From Hyphomicrobiaceae bacterium (GTDB lineage Bacteria > Pseudomonadota > Alphaproteobacteria > Rhizobiales > Hyphomicrobiaceae): 64,000 nt of DNA. A program made the position numbers and the translations under genes. Shown here in pieces: positions 56,507 through 64,000 of this stretch (position 1 is the first letter of the stretch; every line of letters begins with the position of its first letter). The DNA lies in NCBI GenBank assembly GCA_016793635.1, contig JAEUMD010000009.1:183308-247307 (forward strand), given 5' to 3'. Under the pieces are notes generated by a model. The model did no database searches and was not told the DNA's origin. It saw nothing but the letters and a program-made list of their open reading frames with translations.

Positions 56507-57341
56507 CGAAATCGAGGTCCCCCGACCTGCGTCCGCGCCGTTGCTTGAAGCGCCTCTCTCAGCGCGACCTTCCGAGCGCTTATGGTGCACAGCATCACAG
56601 CATTGTTCGGACCCTGCGAGCCAACACACCTGCACTTTTGCGGCGTCCGAGCATGCCCCTCTCCGCGCCGGTCAGCGCCTCAGGCATTCAGGGCAACACC
56701 CAGAGAACAACCGACAACCGTTCGATTGACTATCACACGAGTCGCGTCGTTGTCTCTTCAACTGCCTGTTGAAACCGTCAAGAAAGAGGCAAGTCTGACG
56801 TTATGTAAGCCCTTGGCTATCCGCCCCGGGCGATTTGATGCAGGTGTGTCGGGCTGGCACCTTGGCTTCTTGCGGCTTGCCCTGCTCGATGGTGTGTGTG
56901 CCTCGAGACCCCGGCGAACTCGATTCCGATGGGCCGGCGTCGCTGAGGTTTGACCGTCGCGTCAGAACTTGCGCGCCCGGTTGGGCTTCCCCCGACTGCA
57001 CCGCCGGATGTCCAGCAACTCGCCGTTGTCCCCTCTCGTGCGACCGGTGATTGCCGAGGGCGCCACCGCTATCACCCCTCAGGCTCCGGAAGGACTGCCC
57101 AGGGGAGAAACTTTCTTCGCTTCCGACCCCCAACCTCGAATCGCGTCGGACGCCTATGTCCGAAAAGACTGGAAGCGAAGTAGCTGGGGTTGCGAAGGCT
57201 GCCGTTGGGTAACGTCGCGACGATGGGACGATGGGAAGCGCCTGCAACCCCGCCCCTTCCAGATGCCGACCTACCATCGAAAGCCGTCGACAAACGCGGG
57301 CATCCGTTGAGCCGGTGGCCACCGGCTCGGAGACAATACGC
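56507..57341. other. Unexplained 835 bp region between lpxC and bamD
   Basis: No frame here has convincing coding character; the longest (about 170 codons on the minus strand at 56801-57322) is Ser/Arg/Pro/Gly-rich and unlikely. GAGCCGGTGG and CCACCGGCTC (57309-57328) form a perfect 10-pair hairpin just beyond the lpxC stop but have no T-run. No known RNA was recognised. Confidence 0.5.
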
Positions 57342-58289
57342 TCACTCCGCGGCGACGATCATGCCGGCAGCCATGCCGACATCCTCGACGCTGGTGAGTT
57401 CGCGAACCCGTGGAGCCTGGACAAGCGTCCACGCGGTATCGTCGGCGAACAGAGCCTTGAGCACGAACGAGTTGAGGCGGTGACCGCCACGCACGGAGCG
57501 GTAAGCAGCAAGTAGCGGATGACCGGCGAGCGAAAGGTCGCCCACGGCGTCGAGCATCTTGTGACGTACGAACTCCTGCGGGCAGCGCAGGCCTTCGCGG
57601 TTCAAGATGCGGCCATCGCCGATAGCCACGGTGTTGTTGAGGTTTGCACCAAGCGCCAAGCCGGCTTTCCAGAGACGCTCCACGTCCGACATGAAGCCGA
57701 AGGTACGAGCGCGGGAAACATCGGTGCGGAAGGTGCTGGGCGTCATCTCGAGCGCGAGGCGCTGACGGCCGATGATGGGGGTCTCGAAATCGATCTCGAC
57801 ATCGAGATGGAAACCTTGATGGGGGACCAGCTCACCCCAGCAATCGCCATCCTCGACGCGGATGGGCTTCAGAACCTTGATGAACTTGCGCGGAGCGGAG
57901 AGTTCGCGGATGCCGACCTCGTCGATGGCCTCGACGAATGCCGCCGAGCTGCCGTCCATGATCGGAACTTCTTTGCTGTCGATCTCGATGAAGCAGTTGT
58001 CGATCGAGAGACCGCGGAGGGCGGCGAGAAGGTGCTCCACCGTGGAGACCGTGACACCGCTGTCGTCGCCGATCACGGTGCAGAGTGTGAGGTTTTTGAC
58101 GTTCCGCACATCGGCGGCAATATCGGCGATCAGGCGAGTATTCCGGGTAACCACAAAGCGGAGGCCAGTATCAGCTTCTGCCGGATGCAGGATGACCGAT
58201 ACTGGCGCTCCACTGTGCACCCCCGTGCCAACCAGCTCGATCTCTCGAGCAATCGTCGTCTGTCGTGCGCCGATGAAGCGATTCGACAT
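57342..58289 (-). CDS. lpxC: UDP-3-O-acyl-N-acetylglucosamine deacetylase
   Basis: The 315-residue enzyme starts with RQTTIAREIELVGTGVHSGA. It has STVEHLLAALRGLSIDNCFI with a zinc-binding histidine, VPIMDGSSAAFVEAI, and FVRHKMLDAVGDLSLAGHPL with the second histidine cluster and aspartate. It carries out the committed step of lipid A synthesis. The ATG at 58289 follows GAGGGA. It is separated from ftsZ by about 290 bp. Confidence 0.96.
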   Translation of the reverse strand: MSNRFIGARQTTIAREIELVGTGVHSGAPVSVILHPAEADTGLRFVVTRNTRLIADIAADVRNVKNLTLCTVIGDDSGVTVSTVEHLLAALRGLSIDNCFIEIDSKEVPIMDGSSAAFVEAIDEVGIRELSAPRKFIKVLKPIRVEDGDCWGELVPHQGFHLDVEIDFETPIIGRQRLALEMTPSTFRTDVSRARTFGFMSDVERLWKAGLALGANLNNTVAIGDGRILNREGLRCPQEFVRHKMLDAVGDLSLAGHPLLAAYRSVRGGHRLNSFVLKALFADDTAWTLVQAPRVRELTSVEDVGMAAGMIVAAE

Positions 58290-58580
58290 GATAGCCGTCC
58301 CTCGATTTCCCCTGGCGCGCCCGCACCGTTGCCCCGGCGTTCGCGCCACCCCCGTCGATGATCAAACCATCCCTGCAACGAGCCCCCTAGGATCGATGCA
58401 CAAACGACACAGATGTCACCATCGGGACACGCAAGTCGTTGGAATGTTTGTCGTCGTCGTTAACTTTCAGAACGATAGCCGTGCGTGCTGGGCGTTACAA
58501 ATCACGGTTTCTTACCAACTGTTACCGTTGCACATCATCTAAGCAGATGGCGGAATTCGACCTGTAAAACGGACCCGCAA

Positions 58581-60338
58581 CTACTTGCGGCCTTTATTGA
58601 AAAACATAGGCAATTCAACAGATTCGTCACTCTGGCCAACGCCGCGCGAGAGGCCGTCTCCACCTCCCTGACGCGCCCCCGTCGTCTCGCCCGGGGCCGG
58701 GCGATTGTTACGATGACCCTGCGTTTGGCCCGCTGCGCCGTGTTCGGAAGGCGAATCGTCCGCCTTGCGCCCCATTCCAGTGATTCGCTCGAAAAGGCCC
58801 GGTCGGCGCCGCTCCGGCGCGTGTGGTTGTTGCGTGTTGCCCACACCAGGACCCGCCCTGCCGCCGTCGTTCCGGCCTTGCTCGGCGGTCTTCGCGTAAT
58901 AGTCACGCTGGCCGACGACCGGGAAGTCCTCGACATCCGGCATGCGTCGGCCAGACCGGCGCACGTCCACCGGCGGCTGCGCGCGGAACCCGGCGTCGCC
59001 TTGCTGCGACATTTCGACCGCATTTCCGGCAGCAGAGGCCGGCGGGGCGACGGGCGGCTGGAAGCCCGCTTCAATCGTCACGTTGCCCGGTGCCTGCCAC
59101 GTCTCGCGGCGCTGCGGGTGCGCGGCCCCATCGTGATTCGGCGGAACCGGGGCCGGCCCCGCGGCGGTGCGTGCGCTGGCATCGCCGCCGCCGCCGATCG
59201 CCTGAGAAAGAAGCTGCTCGTAAGCGGACGGCGCCTGCCCAGACGGGATGGGCGCGGCATGCCCCTGGTCCGGCCAAGAGCTGTCCTGCCAGTGGGGCGC
59301 TGCTGGTGGCTGAGGAGCGGCCGCCTGCGGCACGAAAGCGGGCGCCTTTGGCTCCGCCATCACCGCCGCGTCGGCGCGACTCATGCCGGAGGCGACGATC
59401 GAAACGCGGATGGCATCGCCGAGGCTGTCGTCGAACGTTGCACCGACGATGATGTTGGCGTCGGGATCGACTTCCTGGCGAACGCGGCTCGCCGCCTCGT
59501 CCACCTCATAGAGTGTCATGTCGTGGCTGCCGGTGATCGACAGGAGCAGGCCGCGAGCGCCCCGCAAGGTCACGTCATCGAGCAGCGGATTGGCGATCGC
59601 CTCCTCGGCAGCCATAATCGCGCGGCGGTCGCCCGAAGCTTCGCCGGTGCCCATCATCGCCGTTCCCATGCCGCTCATGATCGTGCGCACGTCGGCGAAA
59701 TCGAGGTTGATCAGTCCGTCCTTGAGGATCAGATCGACGATGCAGGCGACACCCGAGTAGAGCACTTGATCGGCCAGCACGAAGGCTTCGGCGAACGTCG
59801 TCTTCTCGTTGGCGATGCGGAACAGGTTCTGGTTGGGGATGACGATCAGGGTATCGACGTGCTTGCGCAGCTCGGCGATGCCCGATTCCGCGGTGCGCTG
59901 ACGCCGCGTCCCTTCGAACAGGAACGGCTTGGTGACCACGCCGACTGTCAGGATTCCGAGGTCGCGCGCGACGCGGGCGATGACGGAGCAGGCGCCCGTG
60001 CCCGTGCCGCCGCCCATCCCGGCGGCGATGAACACCATATGCGAGCCGGAGATCTGCGTGCGGATCTCGTCGATCGCCTCCTCGGCTGCGGCCTCGCCGA
60101 TCTCGGGCTTGGACCCGGCTCCGAGCCCTTCCGTGAGATTGACACCGAGTTGCAGGCGATGCTCGGCGCTCGATGCCGCGAGTGCTTGAGCATCGGTATT
60201 GGCCACCACGAACTCGACGCCGGTCAACCCGGCGGCGATCATGTTGTTGACCGCGTTGCAGCCAGCGCCACCGACACCGATGACCGTGAGGCGCGGACGC
60301 AGGTCCGTGAGCGTCGGCAGTTGCAGGTTGATGCCCAT
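58581..60338 (-). CDS. ftsZ: Cell division protein FtsZ
   Basis: The 585-residue protein begins [20 protein letters not shown], then [14 protein letters not shown]. It has the tubulin signature GGGTGTG (109-115) and the T7-loop [10 protein letters not shown]. The GTPase core ends around 320. A ~245-residue Pro/Gly/Ala/Gln-rich linker follows, long but usual for alphaproteobacteria. The C-terminal peptide is [13 protein letters not shown], unlike the common IPAFLRRQ-type tail. The ATG at 60338 follows GAGGGG. It assembles the Z ring. Confidence 0.97.
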   Translation of the reverse strand: MGINLQLPTLTDLRPRLTVIGVGGAGCNAVNNMIAAGLTGVEFVVANTDAQALAASSAEHRLQLGVNLTEGLGAGSKPEIGEAAAEEAIDEIRTQISGSHMVFIAAGMGGGTGTGACSVIARVARDLGILTVGVVTKPFLFEGTRRQRTAESGIAELRKHVDTLIVIPNQNLFRIANEKTTFAEAFVLADQVLYSGVACIVDLILKDGLINLDFADVRTIMSGMGTAMMGTGEASGDRRAIMAAEEAIANPLLDDVTLRGARGLLLSITGSHDMTLYEVDEAASRVRQEVDPDANIIVGATFDDSLGDAIRVSIVASGMSRADAAVMAEPKAPAFVPQAAAPQPPAAPHWQDSSWPDQGHAAPIPSGQAPSAYEQLLSQAIGGGGDASARTAAGPAPVPPNHDGAAHPQRRETWQAPGNVTIEAGFQPPVAPPASAAGNAVEMSQQGDAGFRAQPPVDVRRSGRRMPDVEDFPVVGQRDYYAKTAEQGRNDGGRAGPGVGNTQQPHAPERRRPGLFERITGMGRKADDSPSEHGAAGQTQGHRNNRPAPGETTGARQGGGDGLSRGVGQSDESVELPMFFNKGRK

Positions 60339-60542
60339 CGTCCCCTCGCGTCGTCCCTGCGGGTCGCGGTAGATCCCGCCCCTCCGCAGCATTTCTCGTC
60401 CTCTCGGCGCCCACCCGCCGCGCAATGCACGCCAGACCGCTGGCGCACACCTTGCGTGATTCGCCCCGGACTGCCGAGCGCAGCCGCGCCCGCAGCCCAC
60501 AGGAAGGCGGCTAAATTGCAACACCAACGAATGTGAAACCGG

Positions 60543-61817
60543 CTACTGAAGCCCTTGCTTCAGCCATTGGCCGACACGGCCGATATAGCCCTGGGCGGCC
60601 ATCGACCGTCCGGGGTCGGCTGTCACCAGCCCCTCGCCCGCGACCGCCGCGACCATGCCGACAACCGTCGCGAACGACGGGTTGACGAGGCCACCTGGGA
60701 CACCGGACGCGGCATCCGGCCCCGATACACGGACGCGCCGGCCGAGCACGTTGGCGACATGCTCGCCGATACCGACGAGCTGGCTCGATCCGCCCGTCAG
60801 AACAACGCGGTCCCCGGCATAGGGTGCCATGCCGCTGCGCTGCAGGCGCTCCTGAACCAAGCCGAGAAGACTCGACATGCGAGGACGCAGGATATCGGCC
60901 AGGACCGCGCGGGTCGTCTGGCCTTCGATGCCGTCCGCATCTCCGGCCATGGGGTAACTGAAGCCCTCGTGCAAGTCCGACGGGGCCAACACGAGGCTTC
61001 CGTAAAGCGCCTTAATTCGTTCGGCGTCGGCAAGCGGCGTCTGCAACCCCCGTGCAATATCGAATGTCATGTGGCCGCCGCCCACCGGTATCGCCTCGGC
61101 ATGGATGAAGCGGTTGTCGGCGAACAGCGCGATGGTGGTGACGCCGCCACCGATGTCGATGACGGTGACGCCGAGCCGGCGCTCCTCGACGCTGCTCGCG
61201 GCCAGTGCGCTGGCATGCGGCGTGGCGATCACCCCGGCGACACCGAGATAACACCGGTCGACCAGCAGCATGACGTTGCGAACCGGTGCGTCGTCGGCGG
61301 TCACGGCGTGGAGGTCGGCGGTGATCCGCCGCGCCGCGAGCCCGCGAGGATCGGCACCGCCCGGCGCACCGTCGAGTCTCAACCCCACCCTATTCATATG
61401 TACGAGCATGCGCCCGTCGCGCTCGGCATAGGCCCGCCCGCCGTCGAGAACGCGAGCGATGTCGCCGTCGCCGACGACCCCGTTCGCGACGTCGGCATTG
61501 GCGGCGAATACTTCCGACTTGAGCCGACCACAGGCGAGGGAGACGTAGACCTCGTCGAGGCGAACACCGGACATGTGCTCGGCCTGGTCGACGGCGGCGC
61601 GCACCGCCACCTCGGCCTCGTCGAGATCGGTGATGACCCCCGCCTTGAGCCCGCGCGAACGCTGGTGGCCGATGCCCAGCACGCGGAATGGCGTGTCCAT
61701 GCCAGCGAGGATAGCGGGCCCGCGCGGCTCGAGCGCCACGATCAGGCATGCAATCTTGCTGGTACCGATGTCGAGCAGCCCGACGATGCGGCTCGGATTT
61801 GACCTGATGGGCCGCAT
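60543..61817 (-). CDS. ftsA: Cell division protein FtsA
   Basis: The 424-residue actin-like protein has IVGLLDIGTSKIACLIV (phosphate 1), the 1C domain (RSRGLKAGVITDLDEAEVAV), VIDIGGGVTTIALFADN (phosphate 2) and VVLTGGSSQLVGIGE. A C-terminal amphipathic tail (YIGRVGQWLKQGL) serves as membrane-targeting helix. It anchors FtsZ to the membrane. The ATG at 61817 overlaps the ftsQ stop (TGATG); a GTG one codon earlier is also possible. Confidence 0.96.
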   Translation of the reverse strand: MRPIRSNPSRIVGLLDIGTSKIACLIVALEPRGPAILAGMDTPFRVLGIGHQRSRGLKAGVITDLDEAEVAVRAAVDQAEHMSGVRLDEVYVSLACGRLKSEVFAANADVANGVVGDGDIARVLDGGRAYAERDGRMLVHMNRVGLRLDGAPGGADPRGLAARRITADLHAVTADDAPVRNVMLLVDRCYLGVAGVIATPHASALAASSVEERRLGVTVIDIGGGVTTIALFADNRFIHAEAIPVGGGHMTFDIARGLQTPLADAERIKALYGSLVLAPSDLHEGFSYPMAGDADGIEGQTTRAVLADILRPRMSSLLGLVQERLQRSGMAPYAGDRVVLTGGSSQLVGIGEHVANVLGRRVRVSGPDAASGVPGGLVNPSFATVVGMVAAVAGEGLVTADPGRSMAAQGYIGRVGQWLKQGLQ

Positions 61818-62728
61818 CACCGTGCGCCTCCACCGGCCTGCGGTAGCGATGCCGAGCGGACCGCGATCCGCCCCTTGGCCCGCAGATCGACGACACTGCT
61901 GCCACCAGCGAGAATCCGGTCGAGTTCGCCCGAGGCGGCGAGGGTTTCGAGCGCCATCGCCTCACCCTCGGCTGGCAACTCGAGGCGCGTCCCGTTGTTC
62001 GTCACGATCCGCCAGCGACGGCCGCCGACACGCTCGGCGCTGGCGAAACGCTGGGCGAGCCCGGGATGACGCCCGACCAGCGTCAGCAGCGTCCCGGCCT
62101 CGTGCTCCGCCCCATCGCCGGCGAGCCGTGGGAGATTGGCGACGGAGCCCATCGGAACCGCCTGCAGAACGCGCCCCGTGCGATCGATGAGGAACTCGCG
62201 CTCGCCCTTGCGCCAGACGGCGAACGGGGTGCGCTCGGTGACGCGCACGTCGATGCGCCCCGGGTAGTCGCGCACGATATCCACACTCGCCACCCAGGCG
62301 AGCTTCTCGATGCGCGCACGGGCTCCAGCCGTGTCGAAGCCGATCAGCAGCCGCTGCCGGTCGAGTTGCAGAGCGTCGAAAATGTCGCCGTCGGGCGTGA
62401 AGCGGTGCCCCGTCAGCGAGACCTGATCGACCCCGAGACCGAGCCAGCTCGCCGTCACGTCGAGCGAGGGCAGCAGGCTTTCCGCGGTTCGCGCCTCGCG
62501 GCCGCCCTTGGTTGCGACGATGAAAACCGCGACACCGAGGAGGGCCGCAAACGGCACGGCGACGCGGCGGCGCCAGCCGGCGCGCGGCCCGCGTGTGCGA
62601 CGGGGATGTTGGGTGGTGGGGAAGGCGCGAAGCGGCGGCGCCGGGATATACGAGGATGCAGGCGTCCGGGGCGATGGCGCTATCGGCGCCCGCCGGTCAG
62701 GACCAAACTCACCTGCTACCTGCTGCAA
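61817..62728 (-). CDS. ftsQ: Cell division protein FtsQ
   Basis: The protein has one membrane helix (VAVPFAALLGVAVFIVA), a POTRA domain (VDQVSLTGHRFTPDGDIFDA) and a FtsQ_DivIB region (IVRDYPGRIDVRVTERTPFA, then LIDRTGRVLQAVP). A TTG at 62728 is the best start: GAGGA lies six bases upstream and it overlaps the end of ddl by 13 bp. No ATG occurs between there and the membrane helix; an ATG at 62845 lies deep inside ddl. That gives 303 residues. It links the divisome in the periplasm. Confidence 0.9.
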   Translation of the reverse strand: MQQVAGEFGPDRRAPIAPSPRTPASSYIPAPPLRAFPTTQHPRRTRGPRAGWRRRVAVPFAALLGVAVFIVATKGGREARTAESLLPSLDVTASWLGLGVDQVSLTGHRFTPDGDIFDALQLDRQRLLIGFDTAGARARIEKLAWVASVDIVRDYPGRIDVRVTERTPFAVWRKGEREFLIDRTGRVLQAVPMGSVANLPRLAGDGAEHEAGTLLTLVGRHPGLAQRFASAERVGGRRWRIVTNNGTRLELPAEGEAMALETLAASGELDRILAGGSSVVDLRAKGRIAVRSASLPQAGGGAR

Positions 62729-63696
62729 CTCGCGTCCTCGACCATCCAACGCACGAGCTCGCCGAACGACCACCCGGCGTGGGCGGCAAGCTCGGGCACC
62801 AGCGACGTCGCCGTCATACCCGGCTGCGTATTGACCTCGAGGCACACCAGTTCGCCGGTTCCGCCCGCCGTATCGTCGAAGCGGAAATCCGCCCTGCTGA
62901 CACCGCGGCAGCCGAGAGCCTGATGCGCCGTGAGGGTCAGTTTCCGTACAAGCTGGTAAATATCCGGTGAAACTCTGGCCGGAAGTTCGTGGCGCGAGCC
63001 GCCGGGCGCGTACTTGGCGGCGAAATCGTAGAATGGGAGGTCGTCACGGGGCACGATCTCGATCAGATCGGTGACGAACTCGCCGATGACACCGCAGGTG
63101 AGCTCGCGGCCCGCGACGTAGTGCTCCACCATGACGACTTCGTCAGGGTCTGCGCCGTCGGACAGAACGAGCGACGCCGGGGCGTTGGCACCGGGGCGAA
63201 CGATGACGACGCCGACGCTCGACCCCTCCGCCACCGGCTTCACAACGTAGGGCGGCTCCATGACGTGACGGCTGGCCGCCTCGCGCCGCGTGACGAGCAG
63301 GGCATCCGCCACGGGCACGCCCGCCGCCTTCATCACCGCCTTGGCACGCTCCTTATGCATGGCGAGGGCGGAAGCGAGCACGCCCGAATGCGAATAGGGG
63401 ATTTCGAGGAACTCGAGGATGCCCTGCACCTCGCCATCCTCGCCGTGCTTGCCATGGAGCGCGTTGACGCAGACTTCAGGCTTCAGCTCGGCAAGGCGCA
63501 GCGGCAGGTCGCGCGCGACATCGATCAGCGTGACGCGGTAGCCCTCGCCTTCGAGCGCCTTGGCGACCGCCGCGCCGGACCGCAGTGACACCTCGCGCTC
63601 GGCCGAAAGCCCGCCGTACAGCACCGCGACGTTCGAGCGGGTGCGCACGGGCGCGGGCGGAAGTTGCGGTGCTGCCAACGTCTGCCGTGAAGCCAT
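62716..63696 (-). CDS. ddl: D-alanine--D-alanine ligase
   Basis: The 326-residue ATP-grasp enzyme has VAVLYGGLSAEREVSLRSG, ALHGKHGEDGEVQG, PYVVKPVAEGSSVGV and VSRADFRFD. The C-terminal LEVNTQPGMTATSLVPELA binds metal and ADP. It makes D-Ala-D-Ala for peptidoglycan. The ATG at 63696 follows GGGGAG. Its 3' end overlaps the ftsQ start, so the pair is translationally linked. murB, its common upstream neighbour, is not within the window. Confidence 0.96.
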   Translation of the reverse strand: MASRQTLAAPQLPPAPVRTRSNVAVLYGGLSAEREVSLRSGAAVAKALEGEGYRVTLIDVARDLPLRLAELKPEVCVNALHGKHGEDGEVQGILEFLEIPYSHSGVLASALAMHKERAKAVMKAAGVPVADALLVTRREAASRHVMEPPYVVKPVAEGSSVGVVIVRPGANAPASLVLSDGADPDEVVMVEHYVAGRELTCGVIGEFVTDLIEIVPRDDLPFYDFAAKYAPGGSRHELPARVSPDIYQLVRKLTLTAHQALGCRGVSRADFRFDDTAGGTGELVCLEVNTQPGMTATSLVPELAAHAGWSFGELVRWMVEDASCSR

Positions 63697-64000
63697 TGTG
63701 CGGCGCTCCCCTCGATGCCTTTGTCGATCGTCAGTGCCGCGTGCATAGCGCAGCAGGCCGGCAAGCGCGAGTGGGGGGGGGGGGGGGGGGGGGCGGGGGA
63801 CCAAGCGCGAGCCAGGTGTTCCCGCAAAAGGGCGTCGGGGGCAGTAATCAGCCCCCCGTCCGCCCCCCCCACATACCCCCCCCCCGTTAAGGGCCCGCTG
63901 TGAAAGGCCGGCAAAGAGTGGCTACGCCTGCGAAATTTCGCCGGACCCGAAATTGACGTCCGGCAACCCCGAAAGCACTTAGGTTGCAGCAAAATCAAAG
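63697..64000. other. Low-complexity intergenic edge
   Basis: No gene is seen upstream of ddl within the last 304 bp. The region contains the poly-G tract and several C-runs (about 63851-63895). Confidence 0.5.
63773..63793. repeat. 21-G homopolymer tract
   Basis: Twenty-one consecutive G residues, followed by C and five more G. Runs of 6-11 C lie within 120 bp (about 63851-63895). Such tracts are rare in genomes and are a common sign of sequencing or assembly error. Confidence 0.9.

Noticed and set aside
56801-57322. 173-codon minus-strand frame between lpxC and bamD
   Set aside because: Composition is Ser/Arg/Pro/Gly-rich with few hydrophobic residues and no recognisable fold or ribosome site; treated as non-coding.
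58485-60536. 683-codon plus-strand frame opposite ftsZ
   Set aside because: Antisense shadow produced by high GC; ftsZ on the minus strand is unambiguous.
63773-63793. G-quadruplex or phase-variation switch upstream of ddl
   Set aside because: The tract more likely reflects sequence error at this point; it is reported only as a point to verify.

Overview
This 64 kb window looks like the chromosome of an alphaproteobacterium, probably of the order Hyphomicrobiales. The clues are high GC with strong G/C third-position bias, a ddl-ftsQ-ftsA-ftsZ-lpxC-bamD-ligA block, MeaB, YdcH (DUF465), a 7Fe ferredoxin with its FNR, and several small secreted proteins of rhizobial type. No rRNA, CRISPR array, prophage or intact transposase gene was seen. 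The genus is not determined.

Layout. (1) 1-3543: a redox island. An AprA/FrdA-like flavoprotein (cut by the window edge) and a DUF971 protein run leftward. A 7Fe ferredoxin (fdxA) and a ferredoxin-NADP reductase run rightward. (2) 4115-4189: tRNA-Lys. (3) 4353-33864: a large Wzx/Wzy-type surface-polysaccharide locus. It has a BY-kinase/co-polymerase, a Wza-like exporter, a flippase, an O-antigen ligase/polymerase, several glycosyltransferases including a GT2-WecG/TagA fusion, and an OafA-type acyltransferase. It also has a beta-helix protein, an amidotransferase (AsnB type), a PIG-L deacetylase and sugar-nucleotide enzymes (Ugd, a UXS-like epimerase, WecB, an RfbF-like nucleotidyltransferase, an RmlC-like epimerase and a SAF-domain oxidoreductase). 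A tandem-domain cysteine-containing protein of unknown function sits in the middle. (4) 33992-34076: tRNA-Tyr. (5) 34132-45507: 2-hydroxyacid catabolism, with glcDEF (glycolate oxidase) and a divergent LysR regulator, a cytochrome c, and lutA, lutB and lutC (lactate utilisation) interrupted by ydcH and a PRC-barrel protein. (6) 45584-50889: a run of small or secreted proteins of unknown role (a symmetric six-cysteine protein, a YiiX-like permuted papain-fold hydrolase, a C-x-G-G-C protein) and a membrane-anchored alpha/beta hydrolase. (7) 51174-52863: meaB and pyroglutamyl peptidase. (8) 52923-63696: ligA, bamD, lpxC, ftsZ, ftsA, ftsQ and ddl, all leftward.

How the genes fit together. The polysaccharide locus can make UDP-GlcA and probably UDP-xylose, UDP-ManNAc, and perhaps a further deoxy or branched nucleotide sugar. 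It can assemble, flip, polymerise and export the chain. I saw no PF02397-type initiating sugar-phosphate transferase and no RmlA, RmlB, RmlD or RfbG in the window, so some steps must be encoded elsewhere. WecB plus the WecG/TagA half of the fusion protein make a coherent UDP-ManNAc supply-and-use pair. The glc and lut enzymes both feed 2-hydroxyacids to pyruvate or glyoxylate.

The most unusual items are these. A ~168 bp two-hairpin element with terminal inverted repeats and TA ends occurs twice in opposite orientation, and one copy supplies the stop codon of ugd. The duplicated cysteine-containing protein at 23994-25076 has no recognised function. LigA is enlarged by extra helix-hairpin-helix-like motifs. 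recN is absent from its common position next to bamD and ligA. A 21-G homopolymer near the right edge may be an assembly or sequencing problem.
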